Made by a program: the position numbers and the translations under genes | Notes under the pieces: generated by a model | Told to the model about the DNA's origin: nothing | Seen by the model: only the letters and a program-made list of their open reading frames with translations | Database searches by the model: none | Shown here: positions 52,487 to 61,100 of the stretch, one piece after another | Numbering within the stretch: the first letter of the stretch is position 1 | Layout: each line of letters begins with the position of its first letter | Assembly (NCBI RefSeq): GCF_009758175.1 | Contig: NZ_WRPM01000080.1 | Location: forward strand, 1 to 64,000 | DNA: 64,000 bases | Reading direction: 5' to 3' | Source of the DNA: Nesterenkonia alkaliphila | GTDB lineage: Bacteria; Actinomycetota; Actinomycetes; Actinomycetales; Micrococcaceae

Positions 52487-53266
52487 TCAGTCCACACTTT
52501 CCCAGGTCATTGCTGATCCCTGCGGCTCAGTGAAGCCAGCCCCGGCCAGAACCCTCCGGGCCTGCTGGTTATTGAGCACAAAGTCCACAAACTCCTGGCC
52601 TGCCTCGGGGGAGTCCGCCCGCTCCAGCAGGGTGAGTGGGTAGCGGTTGGGGTCCATCTCAGCGCCTTCGATCTCAATGGTCTCGACTTCACCGACGCCC
52701 TGCCGGGCGTCGGTGTTGTAGACCAGCCCGGCATCAGCCTCCCCGCTGCGCACCCGGCCCAGCACATCGGTCACCGAAGTCTCCTCAGAGACCGGGGTGA
52801 TCTGCACCCCGAAAGCCTCCGCGGCACGGGCGGTGGCGGCACCACAAGGCACCTGGGCAGCACAGATCACTGTCTCAACAGCATTGTCCTCGAGGCTCTC
52901 AATGGAGGCCACATTCGAAGGGTTCCCGGCCGGGGTGACGATCACCAGATAGTTCTCTGCGAAGACCTCAGCCTCTCCTGAGACCAGTCCCTCGGCGGCG
53001 GCGCCCCGCATAGTCTCCTCATCGGCAGTGGCCAGCACATCTGCCGGAGCACCGTTCTCCAACTGTTCGACCAGCCCGGAGGAGCCGGCAAAGTTGAACC
53101 GGACCTTGGTGCCGGTCTCCTCGGTGTAGAGCTCACCGATCTCTTCGAAGACCTCATGCAGCGAGGCCGCTGCAAAGACGGTGATCTCATCCTCAGCTGC
53201 TGCTGCGCATCCGCCTAGTAGCAGCGCACAGCAACCGGCGCTGAACAGGGCAGGTAGTGATCGCAT
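52487..53266 (-). CDS. modA: Molybdate-binding lipoprotein
   Basis: 259 residues from ATG 53266; the in-frame TTG at 53275 is less likely. Signal peptide with lipobox LLLGGC. ModA signatures: ITVFAAASLHEVFEEIGELY, NFAGSSGLVEQLENGAPADV, ENYLVIVTPAGNP and AGLVYNTDARQGVGEVE. It binds oxyanions, most often molybdate, outside the cell. GGAG lies just upstream. First gene of modA-modB; divergent from the aminotransferase gene with a ~50-bp gap. No ModE regulator or modC in the window. Confidence 0.92.
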   Translation of the reverse strand: MRSLPALFSAGCCALLLGGCAAAAEDEITVFAAASLHEVFEEIGELYTEETGTKVRFNFAGSSGLVEQLENGAPADVLATADEETMRGAAAEGLVSGEAEVFAENYLVIVTPAGNPSNVASIESLEDNAVETVICAAQVPCGAATARAAEAFGVQITPVSEETSVTDVLGRVRSGEADAGLVYNTDARQGVGEVETIEIEGAEMDPNRYPLTLLERADSPEAGQEFVDFVLNNQQARRVLAGAGFTEPQGSAMTWESVD

Positions 53267-53305
53267 CGGCTCCAAGCTTAGGACCTTGGGCGCGCAGCGC
53301 GCCGA

Positions 53306-53311
53306 TAGGGT
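53306..53311 (+). promoter_or_regulatory. -10-like hexamer for the aminotransferase gene
   Basis: TAGGGT ends 7 nt before ATG 53318. A GGAGGG follows it too closely for a normal Shine-Dalgarno, so start is probably leaderless. Confidence 0.4.
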
Positions 53312-53317
53312 GGAGGG

Positions 53318-54493
53318 ATGAAACCTTCACGGCGCTCTGCTGTTCCCGGATTCGAAGTGATGAGCATCCTGGCGGAGATTGAAAGTCTGCGCTCAGCAGG
53401 CCGGGACATCATCTCGCTCACCGCGGGGGAGCCCGGCTCCGGGGCGCCGCCGGCGGTCAATGCCGCCGCAGCCCGGGTGCACGCTGAGAACACTGTGTTG
53501 AACTATTCGCCGGCCTTCGGGATCATGTCGCTTCGTCAGGCGCTGGCGGAGCACTACCAGAACTGGTACGGCGTGGAGATTCCGGTGGAGCGGATCGCGG
53601 TGACCACCGGCTCTTCCGGGGCGTTCATGCTCAGCTTCCTGGCTGCATTCGACCCCGGGGACAGAGTGGCGCTGGCCCGGCCCGGCTACCCCGCCTATCG
53701 GAATATCCTGGCCAGTCTGGGTGTGGAGGTGGTGGATCTGGACTGTGGTCCGGAGGTCCGCTTCCAGCCCACTCCCGAACAGCTGGAGGCCGAGGTGGCC
53801 GCCAACGGTCCCATCCAGGGGCTCATGGTGGCATCCCCGGCCAACCCCACCGGCACCATGTTGGACCGCGAGCAGCTGGCTGCGCTGACCAGCTGGTGCC
53901 GCAACAACGGGGTCCAGCTGATCAGTGACGAGATCTACCACGGAATCACCTTCGCCCACCCCGGGGTCAGTGCCGCAGAAATCGACGACGACGCCCTGGT
54001 CATCTCCTCCTTCTCCAAGTACTGGGGGATGCCCGGGTGGCGGCTGGGCTGGAGCATCCTCCCCGAATACCTGGTGGACCCGGTGGCCAGGCTCGCCGGG
54101 AACGTGGCGCTCTGCCCACCGCACGGCTCACAGATCGCCGCCGTGGCGGCCTTCACCCAGGAGTCCATGGGCTTCGCCGAAGCTCAGCTGGCGGATTATG
54201 CCAAGGCCCGCGCTCTGGTGCTGGACGCACTGCCGGAACTGGGCTGGGGCCAGAGCGCACCCGCGGACGGCGCCTTCTACGTCTACGCACATCTTGGGGA
54301 ACATCTGCAGCGTCACCAGGACGCAGCAGGCTATGCCCGAGCCTTGCTTCACCAGGCCGGGGTGGCGGTGGTGCCAGGAACCGACTTCGACCCGGTCAAC
54401 GGTCACGAATGGATCCGGCTCTCCCTGGCACCAGGTTCCGCGGTGGTCGCCCAGGGCATCGAACGCATTCGACACCACCACACCCAGGGCTGA
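53318..54493 (+). CDS. PLP-dependent aminotransferase (class I/II)
   Basis: 391 residues, a fold-type-I aminotransferase. Motifs: SLTAGEPGSGAPP, TTGSSGAFMLSFLA, ASPANPTGTM, ISDEIYHGITF (Asp binding PLP) and SSFSKYWGMPGWRLGW (Schiff-base Lys). It resembles AspC/AlaA-like enzymes; the amino donor and acceptor cannot be told. Alone on its strand and divergent from modA. A putative leaderless start follows the hexamer TAGGGT. Catalytic residues look intact. Confidence 0.88.
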   Translation: MKPSRRSAVPGFEVMSILAEIESLRSAGRDIISLTAGEPGSGAPPAVNAAAARVHAENTVLNYSPAFGIMSLRQALAEHYQNWYGVEIPVERIAVTTGSSGAFMLSFLAAFDPGDRVALARPGYPAYRNILASLGVEVVDLDCGPEVRFQPTPEQLEAEVAANGPIQGLMVASPANPTGTMLDREQLAALTSWCRNNGVQLISDEIYHGITFAHPGVSAAEIDDDALVISSFSKYWGMPGWRLGWSILPEYLVDPVARLAGNVALCPPHGSQIAAVAAFTQESMGFAEAQLADYAKARALVLDALPELGWGQSAPADGAFYVYAHLGEHLQRHQDAAGYARALLHQAGVAVVPGTDFDPVNGHEWIRLSLAPGSAVVAQGIERIRHHHTQG

Positions 54494-54736
54494 ACCCAGA
54501 CCTCGGCACCCAGCAAAGACTATGCATTTTCCCAGGTCAGAAGGGTTGTGGGTAGGCCTCTGCGCCAGTAGCGTGAGAGTGCTGGTAGGAACACCACGGC
54601 CTCCCGGGAGCTGAGCGTTCTGGCCGGTTCGACTGTGCGCACCTGCGCTGATCACCGAAACCGCCATGCCCCTTGCCGTCACATCGTGACCGATGAGGAG
54701 CCCTCACATCCCTTAGGAGTGCAATGTTCGGGGCTG
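54494..54736 (+). promoter_or_regulatory. Long leader of the manganese catalase gene with small upstream ORF
   Basis: TTGTGG (54548-54553), 17 bp, TAGCGT (54571-54576) form a promoter-like pair, leaving a ~155-nt leader. AGGAG (54715-54719) is followed at 54724 by ATG-TTC-GGG-GCT-GAT-GCA-TAA, a six-codon frame whose stop overlaps the catalase start at 54737. This arrangement could couple or regulate translation. The catalase ATG has no good Shine-Dalgarno of its own. Confidence 0.45.
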
Positions 54737-55612
54737 ATGCATAAACAGACCCTGCAGTACCACGCCACCCCGGAAAAACCAGACGCCGTCTACGCCAGGA
54801 AGTTGCAAGAGGTGATCGGTGGCCAGTACGGGGAGATCACAGTAGCCATGCAGTACAGCTTCCAGGCCTGGAACGCCCATATTCCGGGAAAGTACCGGGA
54901 CCTGCTCTTCAGCACCGCAGCTGAGGAGTTCGGCCATGTGGAGATGCTTGCCACCATGGTGGCGCAGTTGCTTGAAAAGGCCCCTTTAGGCATCACCGAA
55001 GACGCCCTTCAGGATGACCCGACAGTCGCTGCGGTGATCGGCGGCACCGATGTGCAGGAGGCTATTGCTGCCGGTGCCGGGGCACGGCCGGTGGACAGCA
55101 ACGGCAATCCGTGGAATGCAGGCTATGTCACCGCCAGCGGAAACCTCCTGGCCGATTTCACCTCCAACATCAACGCTGAGATGCAGGGCCGGATCCAGGT
55201 GGCTCGGCTCTATCACATGACCGATGATCACGGGGTTCGTGATCTGCTCTCGTTTCTGCTGGCCCGGGATACCCACCACCAGAACCAGTGGTTGGCTGCC
55301 GCCCAGGAGCTCCAGGAGAGTGGTCTGGAAGAGGTGCCGGTGCCCAGCAACTTCCCCCAGAGCAAGGAGCATCAAGAAGTCTCCTACCAGGCCATTAATT
55401 TCTCCGACGGCGAGGAGATGGCCTCAGGCCCCTGGGCATCGGGGCCGGCGCCGGACGGGATCGGTGAATTCACCTACGTCCCGGTTCCTCCCGAGGGTGT
55501 GCCAATGCCCCCGCCGACCCGTCCAGACGCTCGCTTCTATGGCACTACCGATATGCCAAACGTGATGGAGAAGGCCGCCGGAACCGTTCAGGACAAGCTC
55601 AATAAGGAGTAG
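54737..55612 (+). CDS. Manganese catalase
   Basis: 291 residues from ATG 54737 (MHKQTLQYH). Ligand motifs of dimanganese catalases: Glu in YGEITVAMQYSFQAW, EEFGHVEML (ExxH), Glu in NINAEMQGRIQVARLY and His in DTHHQNQWLAA. C-terminal tail is Pro-rich. It breaks hydrogen peroxide without haem, giving oxidative stress protection. The long open frame upstream (from 54635) is not used: it lacks a family N-terminus. A leader with a promoter and a six-codon upstream frame precedes it. Alone on its strand. Confidence 0.9.
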   Translation: MHKQTLQYHATPEKPDAVYARKLQEVIGGQYGEITVAMQYSFQAWNAHIPGKYRDLLFSTAAEEFGHVEMLATMVAQLLEKAPLGITEDALQDDPTVAAVIGGTDVQEAIAAGAGARPVDSNGNPWNAGYVTASGNLLADFTSNINAEMQGRIQVARLYHMTDDHGVRDLLSFLLARDTHHQNQWLAAAQELQESGLEEVPVPSNFPQSKEHQEVSYQAINFSDGEEMASGPWASGPAPDGIGEFTYVPVPPEGVPMPPPTRPDARFYGTTDMPNVMEKAAGTVQDKLNKE

Positions 55613-55730
55613 GCACCCGCTGCAGGCGGTACCACCGGCGTAGGGATCGCCTGCAGCCGGTGGCCCGGCTGGAACGCCGCTGATTATCGCCTGGGCACCG
55701 TGTTGTGTTGGGACTGCTACCCTGCCGGAC

Positions 55731-56534
55731 ATGCAGAAGACCACCAAGAAAAAGCTCATCACCTCATTAGCTGCCGCAGCCCTGCTGTTCGGTCTGGCAG
55801 GCTGCGACAACGGGGAGGATGATGCCCCCGAGGAGAACGACGCCGCCGAGGAGCAGCAGGTGTCCGAGGAGGGCCAGGATGACCAGGCCCCGGGCGAGGA
55901 GATGGAGATGCCCGAGCCTGACCTTGAGGACGTTCCTGAGGTTGTCGCCGAGGTCAACGGCGAGGAGATCTCCGGGGATGACTACAGTCAGCTCTACGAG
56001 TCCCAGTACATGCAGCAAGCCATGATGGTCCAGATGACCGGTGAACCGGTGGACGAGGAGGCACTGCAGGAGCAGACCGTGGAGAACCTTGTGGGCATGG
56101 AGCTGCTGCAGCAGGAGGCAGAGGCCTCCGGGTACCAGGCCAGTGAGGAGCAGGTCGATGAGGCCCTCGAGACCATGGCTGAGCAGAACGGCATGGAGAC
56201 CGTCGATGACCTGATGGAGCTGGCCGAGGAGCAGGGCATCGCCGAGGATGAGCTCCGGGAGGACATTGCCGCTGAATTGGCTATCGAGCAGCTCATCGAG
56301 GAGCTCGAGGTCGAGGAGCCCACCGAGGAGGAGGTCGAGCAGGCCTACGAGGACTATGTGGCCCAGGCCGAGATGATGGACGGCACGGAGGGTGCCGAGG
56401 AGCCTGAGATTCCTGAGCTGGAGGACATGCGAGACGACCTGGAAGGCCAGCTCAGTCAGCAGAAGGAGAACGAGGCCATCATGTCCTATATCGATGAGCT
56501 GCGTGAGGCCGGCGAGGTGGAAGTCTTTATCTGA
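55731..56534 (+). CDS. SurA N-terminal-domain lipoprotein (extracytoplasmic chaperone-like)
   Basis: 267 residues. Signal peptide with lipobox LAGCD, an acidic spacer, then a SurA_N-type helical domain: VVAEVNGEEISGDDYSQLYE, QTVENLVGMELLQQEAEASG and a long Glu-rich helix region to EEVEQAYEDYVAQ. No PPIase (parvulin) domain follows, so it resembles the chaperone half of SurA/PrsA only. It should assist folding of secreted proteins. The composition is very acidic. TACCCT ends 8 nt before the ATG, suggesting a leaderless start. The next gene begins 30 bp downstream. Confidence 0.8.
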   Translation: MQKTTKKKLITSLAAAALLFGLAGCDNGEDDAPEENDAAEEQQVSEEGQDDQAPGEEMEMPEPDLEDVPEVVAEVNGEEISGDDYSQLYESQYMQQAMMVQMTGEPVDEEALQEQTVENLVGMELLQQEAEASGYQASEEQVDEALETMAEQNGMETVDDLMELAEEQGIAEDELREDIAAELAIEQLIEELEVEEPTEEEVEQAYEDYVAQAEMMDGTEGAEEPEIPELEDMRDDLEGQLSQQKENEAIMSYIDELREAGEVEVFI

Positions 56535-56563
56535 GCCCTTGGGATCAGGGGATAATTGGCACT

Positions 56564-57355
56564 GTGACTACTGAGCAGAAGAATGCCCAGCAGCTGAGTA
56601 TCCACCAGGTGAATGCACGGACTCGGCAGCACTCAGCAGCGGCACGGATCAGCCATGCTGTCGTGGCGCTGCTGAGCGCCTCGGGACTGGCCACCTCGCT
56701 CTACTTGGGCTGGACCGTGGAGTCCACCCTGCCCATCGGTGTGGCCTATTCCGGGGGGTTCTCGGCAGGTTGGGAGCATCTGCTCAACCAGCCCGCCTAC
56801 TTCACGTTCCTCTCGGCCCTGCTGGTGATGATCACCTCAGTGATGCTGGCGCTGCGCCCGGACCGCCGCTCCACCTTCTTCCACGCAGTTCGGCTGGCCT
56901 CCGTGGTGCAGATTGTGATCACTGGGCTGGTGTTCAACCTGCTGCTGCGCGCCGAAGGCCGCATGCTCGGAGTCTGGCTGTTCAACGACCGGATGCTGCA
57001 TGTGATCCTGCCGGTGCTGGTTCCCCTGGTGTGGCTGGTCTTCGGGCCGCACGGGCGGCTGAGCCTGAAGGCGGTAGCCGGCTCGGTGGTGATCCCGCTG
57101 CTCTGGCTGGCAGTCACCCTGATTCGCGGCCCCATCTTGGACTGGTATCCCTACAACATTCTGGATGTCCCCGGGATGGGTTATGCCGGAGTGAGCATCT
57201 ACATCGGCGCAATCCTGGCGGCCTTCATCCTGATAGCCTGCTTCCTCTGGCTGATTGACCGCACCCTGGCCAAACGCAGTGCTCCTGCGGAGGTGGCCGA
57301 ACGGGCCGCTGAGCTCAGAACAGCTGAGCGGCAGCTTCGTCGAGAAGCCCAATAG
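56564..57355 (+). CDS. Pr6Pr-family membrane protein
   Basis: 263 residues with six to seven membrane helices. The Pr6Pr pattern is visible: long hydrophobic segments separated by polar loops such as RPDRRSTFFHAVRLASVVQI, LFNDRMLHVILPVLVPLVWL and LIRGPILDWYPYNILDVPGMGYAG. Function unknown. GTG 56564 follows GATAAT by 8 nt, suggesting a leaderless message. The last 41 bp overlap the end of the opposite serine hydrolase gene, so the two converge and overlap. The C-terminus is rich in Glu/Arg/Ala, probably cytoplasmic helix. Confidence 0.8.
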   Translation: MTTEQKNAQQLSIHQVNARTRQHSAAARISHAVVALLSASGLATSLYLGWTVESTLPIGVAYSGGFSAGWEHLLNQPAYFTFLSALLVMITSVMLALRPDRRSTFFHAVRLASVVQIVITGLVFNLLLRAEGRMLGVWLFNDRMLHVILPVLVPLVWLVFGPHGRLSLKAVAGSVVIPLLWLAVTLIRGPILDWYPYNILDVPGMGYAGVSIYIGAILAAFILIACFLWLIDRTLAKRSAPAEVAERAAELRTAERQLRREAQ

Positions 57356-58409
57356 GTTCCCAGGCGCCGTCCTCGCTGTTGGCCAGCACCACTACGCTCA
57401 GCTCCAGGCGCGGGTAGTGGCGCAGGATCCCACTGGCCCCGGCATTTATTCCGTCCTTGTAGAAGGAGCGGACCTCTCCGGCGGCATCGTGTTCAATCTC
57501 CAGTCCGTAGGCGTAGTGCAGCTGGTGGGTGTCCTGAGGCGAGTCCGGCTCCTCCATGCTGTGGTGCAGCGCCTGCGGGCTGAGGAATCGTTCTGTGGAC
57601 TCTGCACTCAGCAGCCTGCCCGACTGCACTGCCTCGAGGAACTTCACCAGGTCTGCGGCGGTGCTGTGCGCGCCGCCGTCAGGGGAGCCGAGGGGAGGGT
57701 AGGAGTAGATGTTCTGGCGCCATCCGGTGATGGTCTCGTCGTCGTCCTCCACTGGATCCCAGCCCTCGGCGGTATCCGGCTCCGCATCGGCCATGTGGAA
57801 GAAGCCTGAAGCGCTCATCCCAGCGGCGGCAAAGATGTGCTGTTCCACCACCTGCCGGTAGCTGCGCCCGGTGACCTTCTCCAGCGCCAGTCCCAGCAGC
57901 ACATACCCCACATTGTTGTAGCGGCAGGCAGCCCCGGGGGTGAACACCGGCTCCTTGTGTACGAACTGGGGAAGGAAGTCCTTGGTCTCAGTGACCGAGT
58001 AGTTCGGCCTCTGGGCCCAGAGCGCCTCATAGGATTCACCAGCCTCCTCGTCTGCGTCATCAGCGATGCCCGAGGTGTGGCTGAGCAGATGGTGGAGGGT
58101 CACCTCCTCGGGGATGCTGGTTCCGGTGAGGTCCACGTGGTCATGGATGCGGTCTTCTAAGCCCAGCTGTCCGGCATCGACCTGTTGAAGCACCACCACT
58201 GCGGTGAACAGCTTGGTGATCGAGGCGGTGTCGAACCGGGTGGTAGTCTTCACCGGAATGTTCCACCGGCGGCTGGCCACCCCGTAGGCCTGCTCGGTCA
58301 GCACCTGGCCACCCCGGCGGAGGAGGACCACCCCGGAGAACCTGTCATTATCGGCCAGTTCGGCGATCGCGGTCAGTGCGGACTCGAAGCTGCCGGCTGC
58401 ATGTGTCAT
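57315..58409 (-). CDS. Serine hydrolase of the beta-lactamase/penicillin-binding family (class C-like)
   Basis: 364 residues. Active-site motif SITK (FDTASITKLFTAVVVLQ, nucleophile Ser and Lys) and the Tyr motif YNN (CRYNNVGYVLLG) fit class-C-like beta-lactamase/DD-peptidase or esterase relatives. No signal peptide is visible, so it is likely cytoplasmic, which favours an esterase- or amidase-like role over beta-lactam hydrolysis. Its substrate is unknown. TAGACT ends 7 nt before the ATG at 58409. It overlaps the convergent Pr6Pr gene by 41 bp. Confidence 0.82.
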   Translation of the reverse strand: MTHAAGSFESALTAIAELADNDRFSGVVLLRRGGQVLTEQAYGVASRRWNIPVKTTTRFDTASITKLFTAVVVLQQVDAGQLGLEDRIHDHVDLTGTSIPEEVTLHHLLSHTSGIADDADEEAGESYEALWAQRPNYSVTETKDFLPQFVHKEPVFTPGAACRYNNVGYVLLGLALEKVTGRSYRQVVEQHIFAAAGMSASGFFHMADAEPDTAEGWDPVEDDDETITGWRQNIYSYPPLGSPDGGAHSTAADLVKFLEAVQSGRLLSAESTERFLSPQALHHSMEEPDSPQDTHQLHYAYGLEIEHDAAGEVRSFYKDGINAGASGILRHYPRLELSVVVLANSEDGAWEPIGLLDEAAAQLF

Positions 58410-58471
58410 TCAGCCAGTCTACGTAGCCTCGGGAAGTTCAGCCGCACGGCCGGTTTAGCTGCACGGCCAGT

Positions 58472-59287
58472 TCAGCTGCCCAATGGGATCCGCCGCTCCA
58501 AGCCGGCGATGATCAGGTCTAGGCCCAGATCGTACTCCGGGTCCACGCCTTCATCCTGCCGGTCGGCCTCGGGGGCGCCGGCCACATAGCCCCCTGCCTC
58601 CATCACCGGCACCAGATGAGGGAAGCGCTCGGCGGTGATGACCTCCTTGAGCACCTCGACTCCTTCGGCGGTGATCCTGACCTCTCCTTCAGCGGCCAGA
58701 TTCTGCTCCAGTTCCACAGTGGCGGCCACATGCTGAGAGACCACCAGAATGATGCCGACCTTCTCGAAATGACTCAGCGGCAGGTCCCTCAGGGCCTGCA
58801 GGCCCAGGTCGGCGGCACGTACCGAGTTCGGCATCAGTACCGCAACCTGGCCGCGGGGCAGTTGAAGCACCCAGGGATGAGCACGGTAGGCCTCGCGGAT
58901 CCACCCTGCCCAGGCGCGCAGGGCCTCCTGCCAGGTTGGCGGCAGCTTGAGCTTCTCCGGGCTGATCACCGCCGCATCCTGCATCAGCTGCAGCAGCTCC
59001 TCCTTGCTGGAGACGTAGCGGTAGAGGGACATGGTAGTGAAGCCCAGCGATTTAGCCACCGCCTGCATGGTGACTGCGCTCAAGCCCTCGGCATCGGCGA
59101 TCTCGATGGCGGCGGCCACGATCCTCTCATGGCTCAGCCCGCGGTTGGGCCCGCGCTGCGGCACCTCCTGCATGCCCCAGGCAATGGCCACTGCTCGCGG
59201 AAGCCCGGTCTCTGTGGTGTCAGCCATGCTGTGCATTCTCTCATCGTCACGGCGTCCCTCGTCATCGAACCCCTCTTGTGTGTACAT
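58472..59287 (-). CDS. TetR/AcrR-family regulator, divergent from the DrrAB-like exporter
   Basis: 271 residues from ATG 59287; internal ATGs at 59236 and 59227 (MADTTETG) are alternatives with a GAGAG site. TetR helix-turn-helix (HERIVAAAIEIADAEGLSAV, then SLGFTTMSLYRYVSSKEEL) and a TetR_C-type C-terminal domain (WAGWIREAYRAHPWVLQLPR) common in repressors of DrrAB-type exporters. A 25-bp imperfect palindrome lies in the 28-bp gap to the exporter operon and overlaps promoters on both strands, so it very probably represses both itself and the exporter. Confidence 0.86.
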   Translation of the reverse strand: MYTQEGFDDEGRRDDERMHSMADTTETGLPRAVAIAWGMQEVPQRGPNRGLSHERIVAAAIEIADAEGLSAVTMQAVAKSLGFTTMSLYRYVSSKEELLQLMQDAAVISPEKLKLPPTWQEALRAWAGWIREAYRAHPWVLQLPRGQVAVLMPNSVRAADLGLQALRDLPLSHFEKVGIILVVSQHVAATVELEQNLAAEGEVRITAEGVEVLKEVITAERFPHLVPVMEAGGYVAGAPEADRQDEGVDPEYDLGLDLIIAGLERRIPLGS

Positions 59288-59315
59288 AGTAAACAGTATG
59301 TGTCATACTCTGTTT
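59288..59315. promoter_or_regulatory. Divergent promoter/operator between TetR and ABC exporter genes
   Basis: AAACAGTATG-TGT-CATACTCTGTTT (59291-59315, one-base asymmetry) is a near-palindrome. The hexamers CATACT on each strand end 7 nt (plus, 59304-59309) and 8 nt (minus, 59295-59300) from the two ATGs, so both genes may be leaderless and one repressor dimer can shut both promoters. Confidence 0.6.
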
Positions 59316-60224
59316 ATGTCATATACAGAAGATGCGCTCATCGAGATCTCAGGACTCTCCAAGAGCTACGGAAAGCACCAGGTCCTCACCGACCTCAGCC
59401 TCACCCTGACGCCGGGCATCCATGCTCTGCTGGGCCCCAATGGTGCGGGCAAGACCACCCTGGTCAACATTCTCTCCACGCTGATTCCCTATGACGCCGG
59501 CCGTGTACGGGTGCTGGGGCGGGACCCGCAGAAGCAGCGGAGGCAGCTGCAGAGACTGATTTCACTGACCGGCCAGTACGCCGCAGTGGATGGCCAGCTC
59601 ACCGGCATGGAGAACATGCTGATGATGGGGCAGCTCTTCGGTCTCTCCCGCAGCGAGGCCAAGCGCCGGGCAGATGCTCTACTGGAGCGCTTCGAGCTGA
59701 GCAGTGCTGCAGGGAAACGGGCCGCCACCTACTCCGGTGGAATGCGCCGCAAGCTGGATATCGCAGCCAGCCTCATCGCCGGCCCGGAGCTGATCTTCCT
59801 GGATGAGCCCACCACAGGCTTGGACACCCGCAGCAGGCAGGCGCTGTGGGACGAGATCAACGCGCTCGCGGCAGCCGGCACCTCGATCTTCCTGACCACC
59901 CAGTATCTGGAGGAGGCCGATGTGCTCGCCGAGCGAATCATGGTGCTCCACGGCGGGTCCATCGTCGCCGAGGGCACCGCTGCCGAGCTCAAGGACCGGG
60001 TAGGCGCCTCCACCATCCAACTGCATGATGCCGCTGGGCACATCGTGGAGACTCTGCCCACCCGGGGAGACGCCGCGGGCCTCGCCGCGCAGCTGACGCG
60101 CATCGCTGCTGAGCGTCCAGAGGTCAGTGTGACGGTGCGCAAACCCACCTTGGATGAGGTTTTCCTGGAACTCACCGGAGAACCCGCCGCCCAGGACCAG
60201 CAGAAGGAGAGTATCCCCGCATGA
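59316..60224 (+). CDS. Daunorubicin-resistance-type (DrrA) ABC transporter ATP-binding protein
   Basis: 302 residues. Walker A GPNGAGKTTLVNIL, Q-loop TGQYAA, signature YSGGMRRKLDIA, Walker B ELIFLDEPTTGLD and H-loop TTQYLEEAD are intact. The EVFLELTGE end (DEVFLELTGEPAAQDQ) is the DrrA C-terminal motif. It powers export by the membrane partner encoded next, whose ATG overlaps its stop (ATGA). ATG 59316 is chosen from domain start and the leaderless promoter; the longer frame from 59031 runs antisense to the TetR gene. Confidence 0.92.
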   Translation: MSYTEDALIEISGLSKSYGKHQVLTDLSLTLTPGIHALLGPNGAGKTTLVNILSTLIPYDAGRVRVLGRDPQKQRRQLQRLISLTGQYAAVDGQLTGMENMLMMGQLFGLSRSEAKRRADALLERFELSSAAGKRAATYSGGMRRKLDIAASLIAGPELIFLDEPTTGLDTRSRQALWDEINALAAAGTSIFLTTQYLEEADVLAERIMVLHGGSIVAEGTAAELKDRVGASTIQLHDAAGHIVETLPTRGDAAGLAAQLTRIAAERPEVSVTVRKPTLDEVFLELTGEPAAQDQQKESIPA

Positions 60225-61057
60225 GTGCCCCTACCGCAGAACAGATGACGACGACGCCCACCCCGGCTGCCGGCCCCATGGGCGGAGCCAGTGCGGCCAC
60301 CGGGCTGAAGATATTCAGCGCCCGGAGCCTGAAGCACTCGTTCAGAGACGGCGAGTCAGTGCTGATGGCGATCCTGCTGCCGCTGATGCTCATGCTGATC
60401 TTCACCTTCATCTTCGGAGAGTCCATCGCCGCCGGTCAAGGCGGGGACCGCGGGGACTATCTGGCCTATGTGCTTCCGGCGATTGCCCTGACCGCCGCAG
60501 GGTTCGGGGCCTCCTATACAGCGGTAGTGGTCTCCAATGACATGACCACTGGGTTCATGAACCGGCTGCGCACTATGCCGTTCCCCGCTGTGACGGTGCT
60601 GATGGGTCACACGGTCTCTTCCATGGTTCGGAATATGCTTGCCACCGCGGTGGTGGTCGCTGTGGCCTTTGCACTGGGCTTCCGCACCGATGCCTCAGTG
60701 GGGCAATTCTTGGGTGCGGTGGGACTGATTGCCCTGTGGATTCTGGTGATCACTGTGGTTTTCGCAGTACTGGGCATGGTGGCCGGATCAGCAGAGGCTG
60801 CCAGTGGCTACGGGTTCATCCTGCTCTTCCTGCCCTACGTGTCTTCGGGATTCGCCCCGGTGGAAACCATGCCCAGCTGGCTCCAGGGCTTCGCCGGTCA
60901 CCAACCGATGACTCCGATCATCGATGCCTCCCGCTCCCTGCTCAACGGTCAGAGCCCCGGCAGTGAGTGGTGGATCGGGATCCTCTGGTGTGCCGGGTTC
61001 ATCGCCGTGGCTCTGTGGTTGGCTGCTGTGATCTTCCCCAAGAAGGTCGCTCGCTGA
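60221..61057 (+). CDS. DrrB-like ABC-2 type permease
   Basis: 278 residues with six membrane helices. ABC-2/DrrB features: AILLPLMLMLIFTFIFGE, SNDMTTGFMNRLRTMPFP, and YGFILLFLPYVSSGFAPVETMPSWLQGF. It forms the membrane part of a drug- or lipid-exporting ABC transporter with the DrrA-like ATPase. The start overlaps the ATPase stop, and AAGGAGAG lies ~10 nt upstream. The N-terminus contains a Thr/Pro stretch. A 9-bp hairpin follows the stop. Confidence 0.9.
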   Translation: MSAPTAEQMTTTPTPAAGPMGGASAATGLKIFSARSLKHSFRDGESVLMAILLPLMLMLIFTFIFGESIAAGQGGDRGDYLAYVLPAIALTAAGFGASYTAVVVSNDMTTGFMNRLRTMPFPAVTVLMGHTVSSMVRNMLATAVVVAVAFALGFRTDASVGQFLGAVGLIALWILVITVVFAVLGMVAGSAEAASGYGFILLFLPYVSSGFAPVETMPSWLQGFAGHQPMTPIIDASRSLLNGQSPGSEWWIGILWCAGFIAVALWLAAVIFPKKVAR

Positions 61058-61076
61058 GGGTGGTCTCGGGTACAGG

Positions 61077-61100
61077 TGAACAGCGCGTTGACGCTGTTCA
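61077..61100 (+). terminator. Hairpin after the DrrB-like gene
   Basis: TGAACAGCG (61077-61085) and CGCTGTTCA (61092-61100) form a perfect 9-bp stem with a six-nt loop, 20 nt after the permease stop. There is no T tract, but position supports a terminator. Confidence 0.55.

Noticed and set aside
54635-54736. Upstream extension of manganese catalase
   Set aside because: Cys/His/Arg-rich translation not seen in the family; the region reads better as a leader with a short upstream frame.
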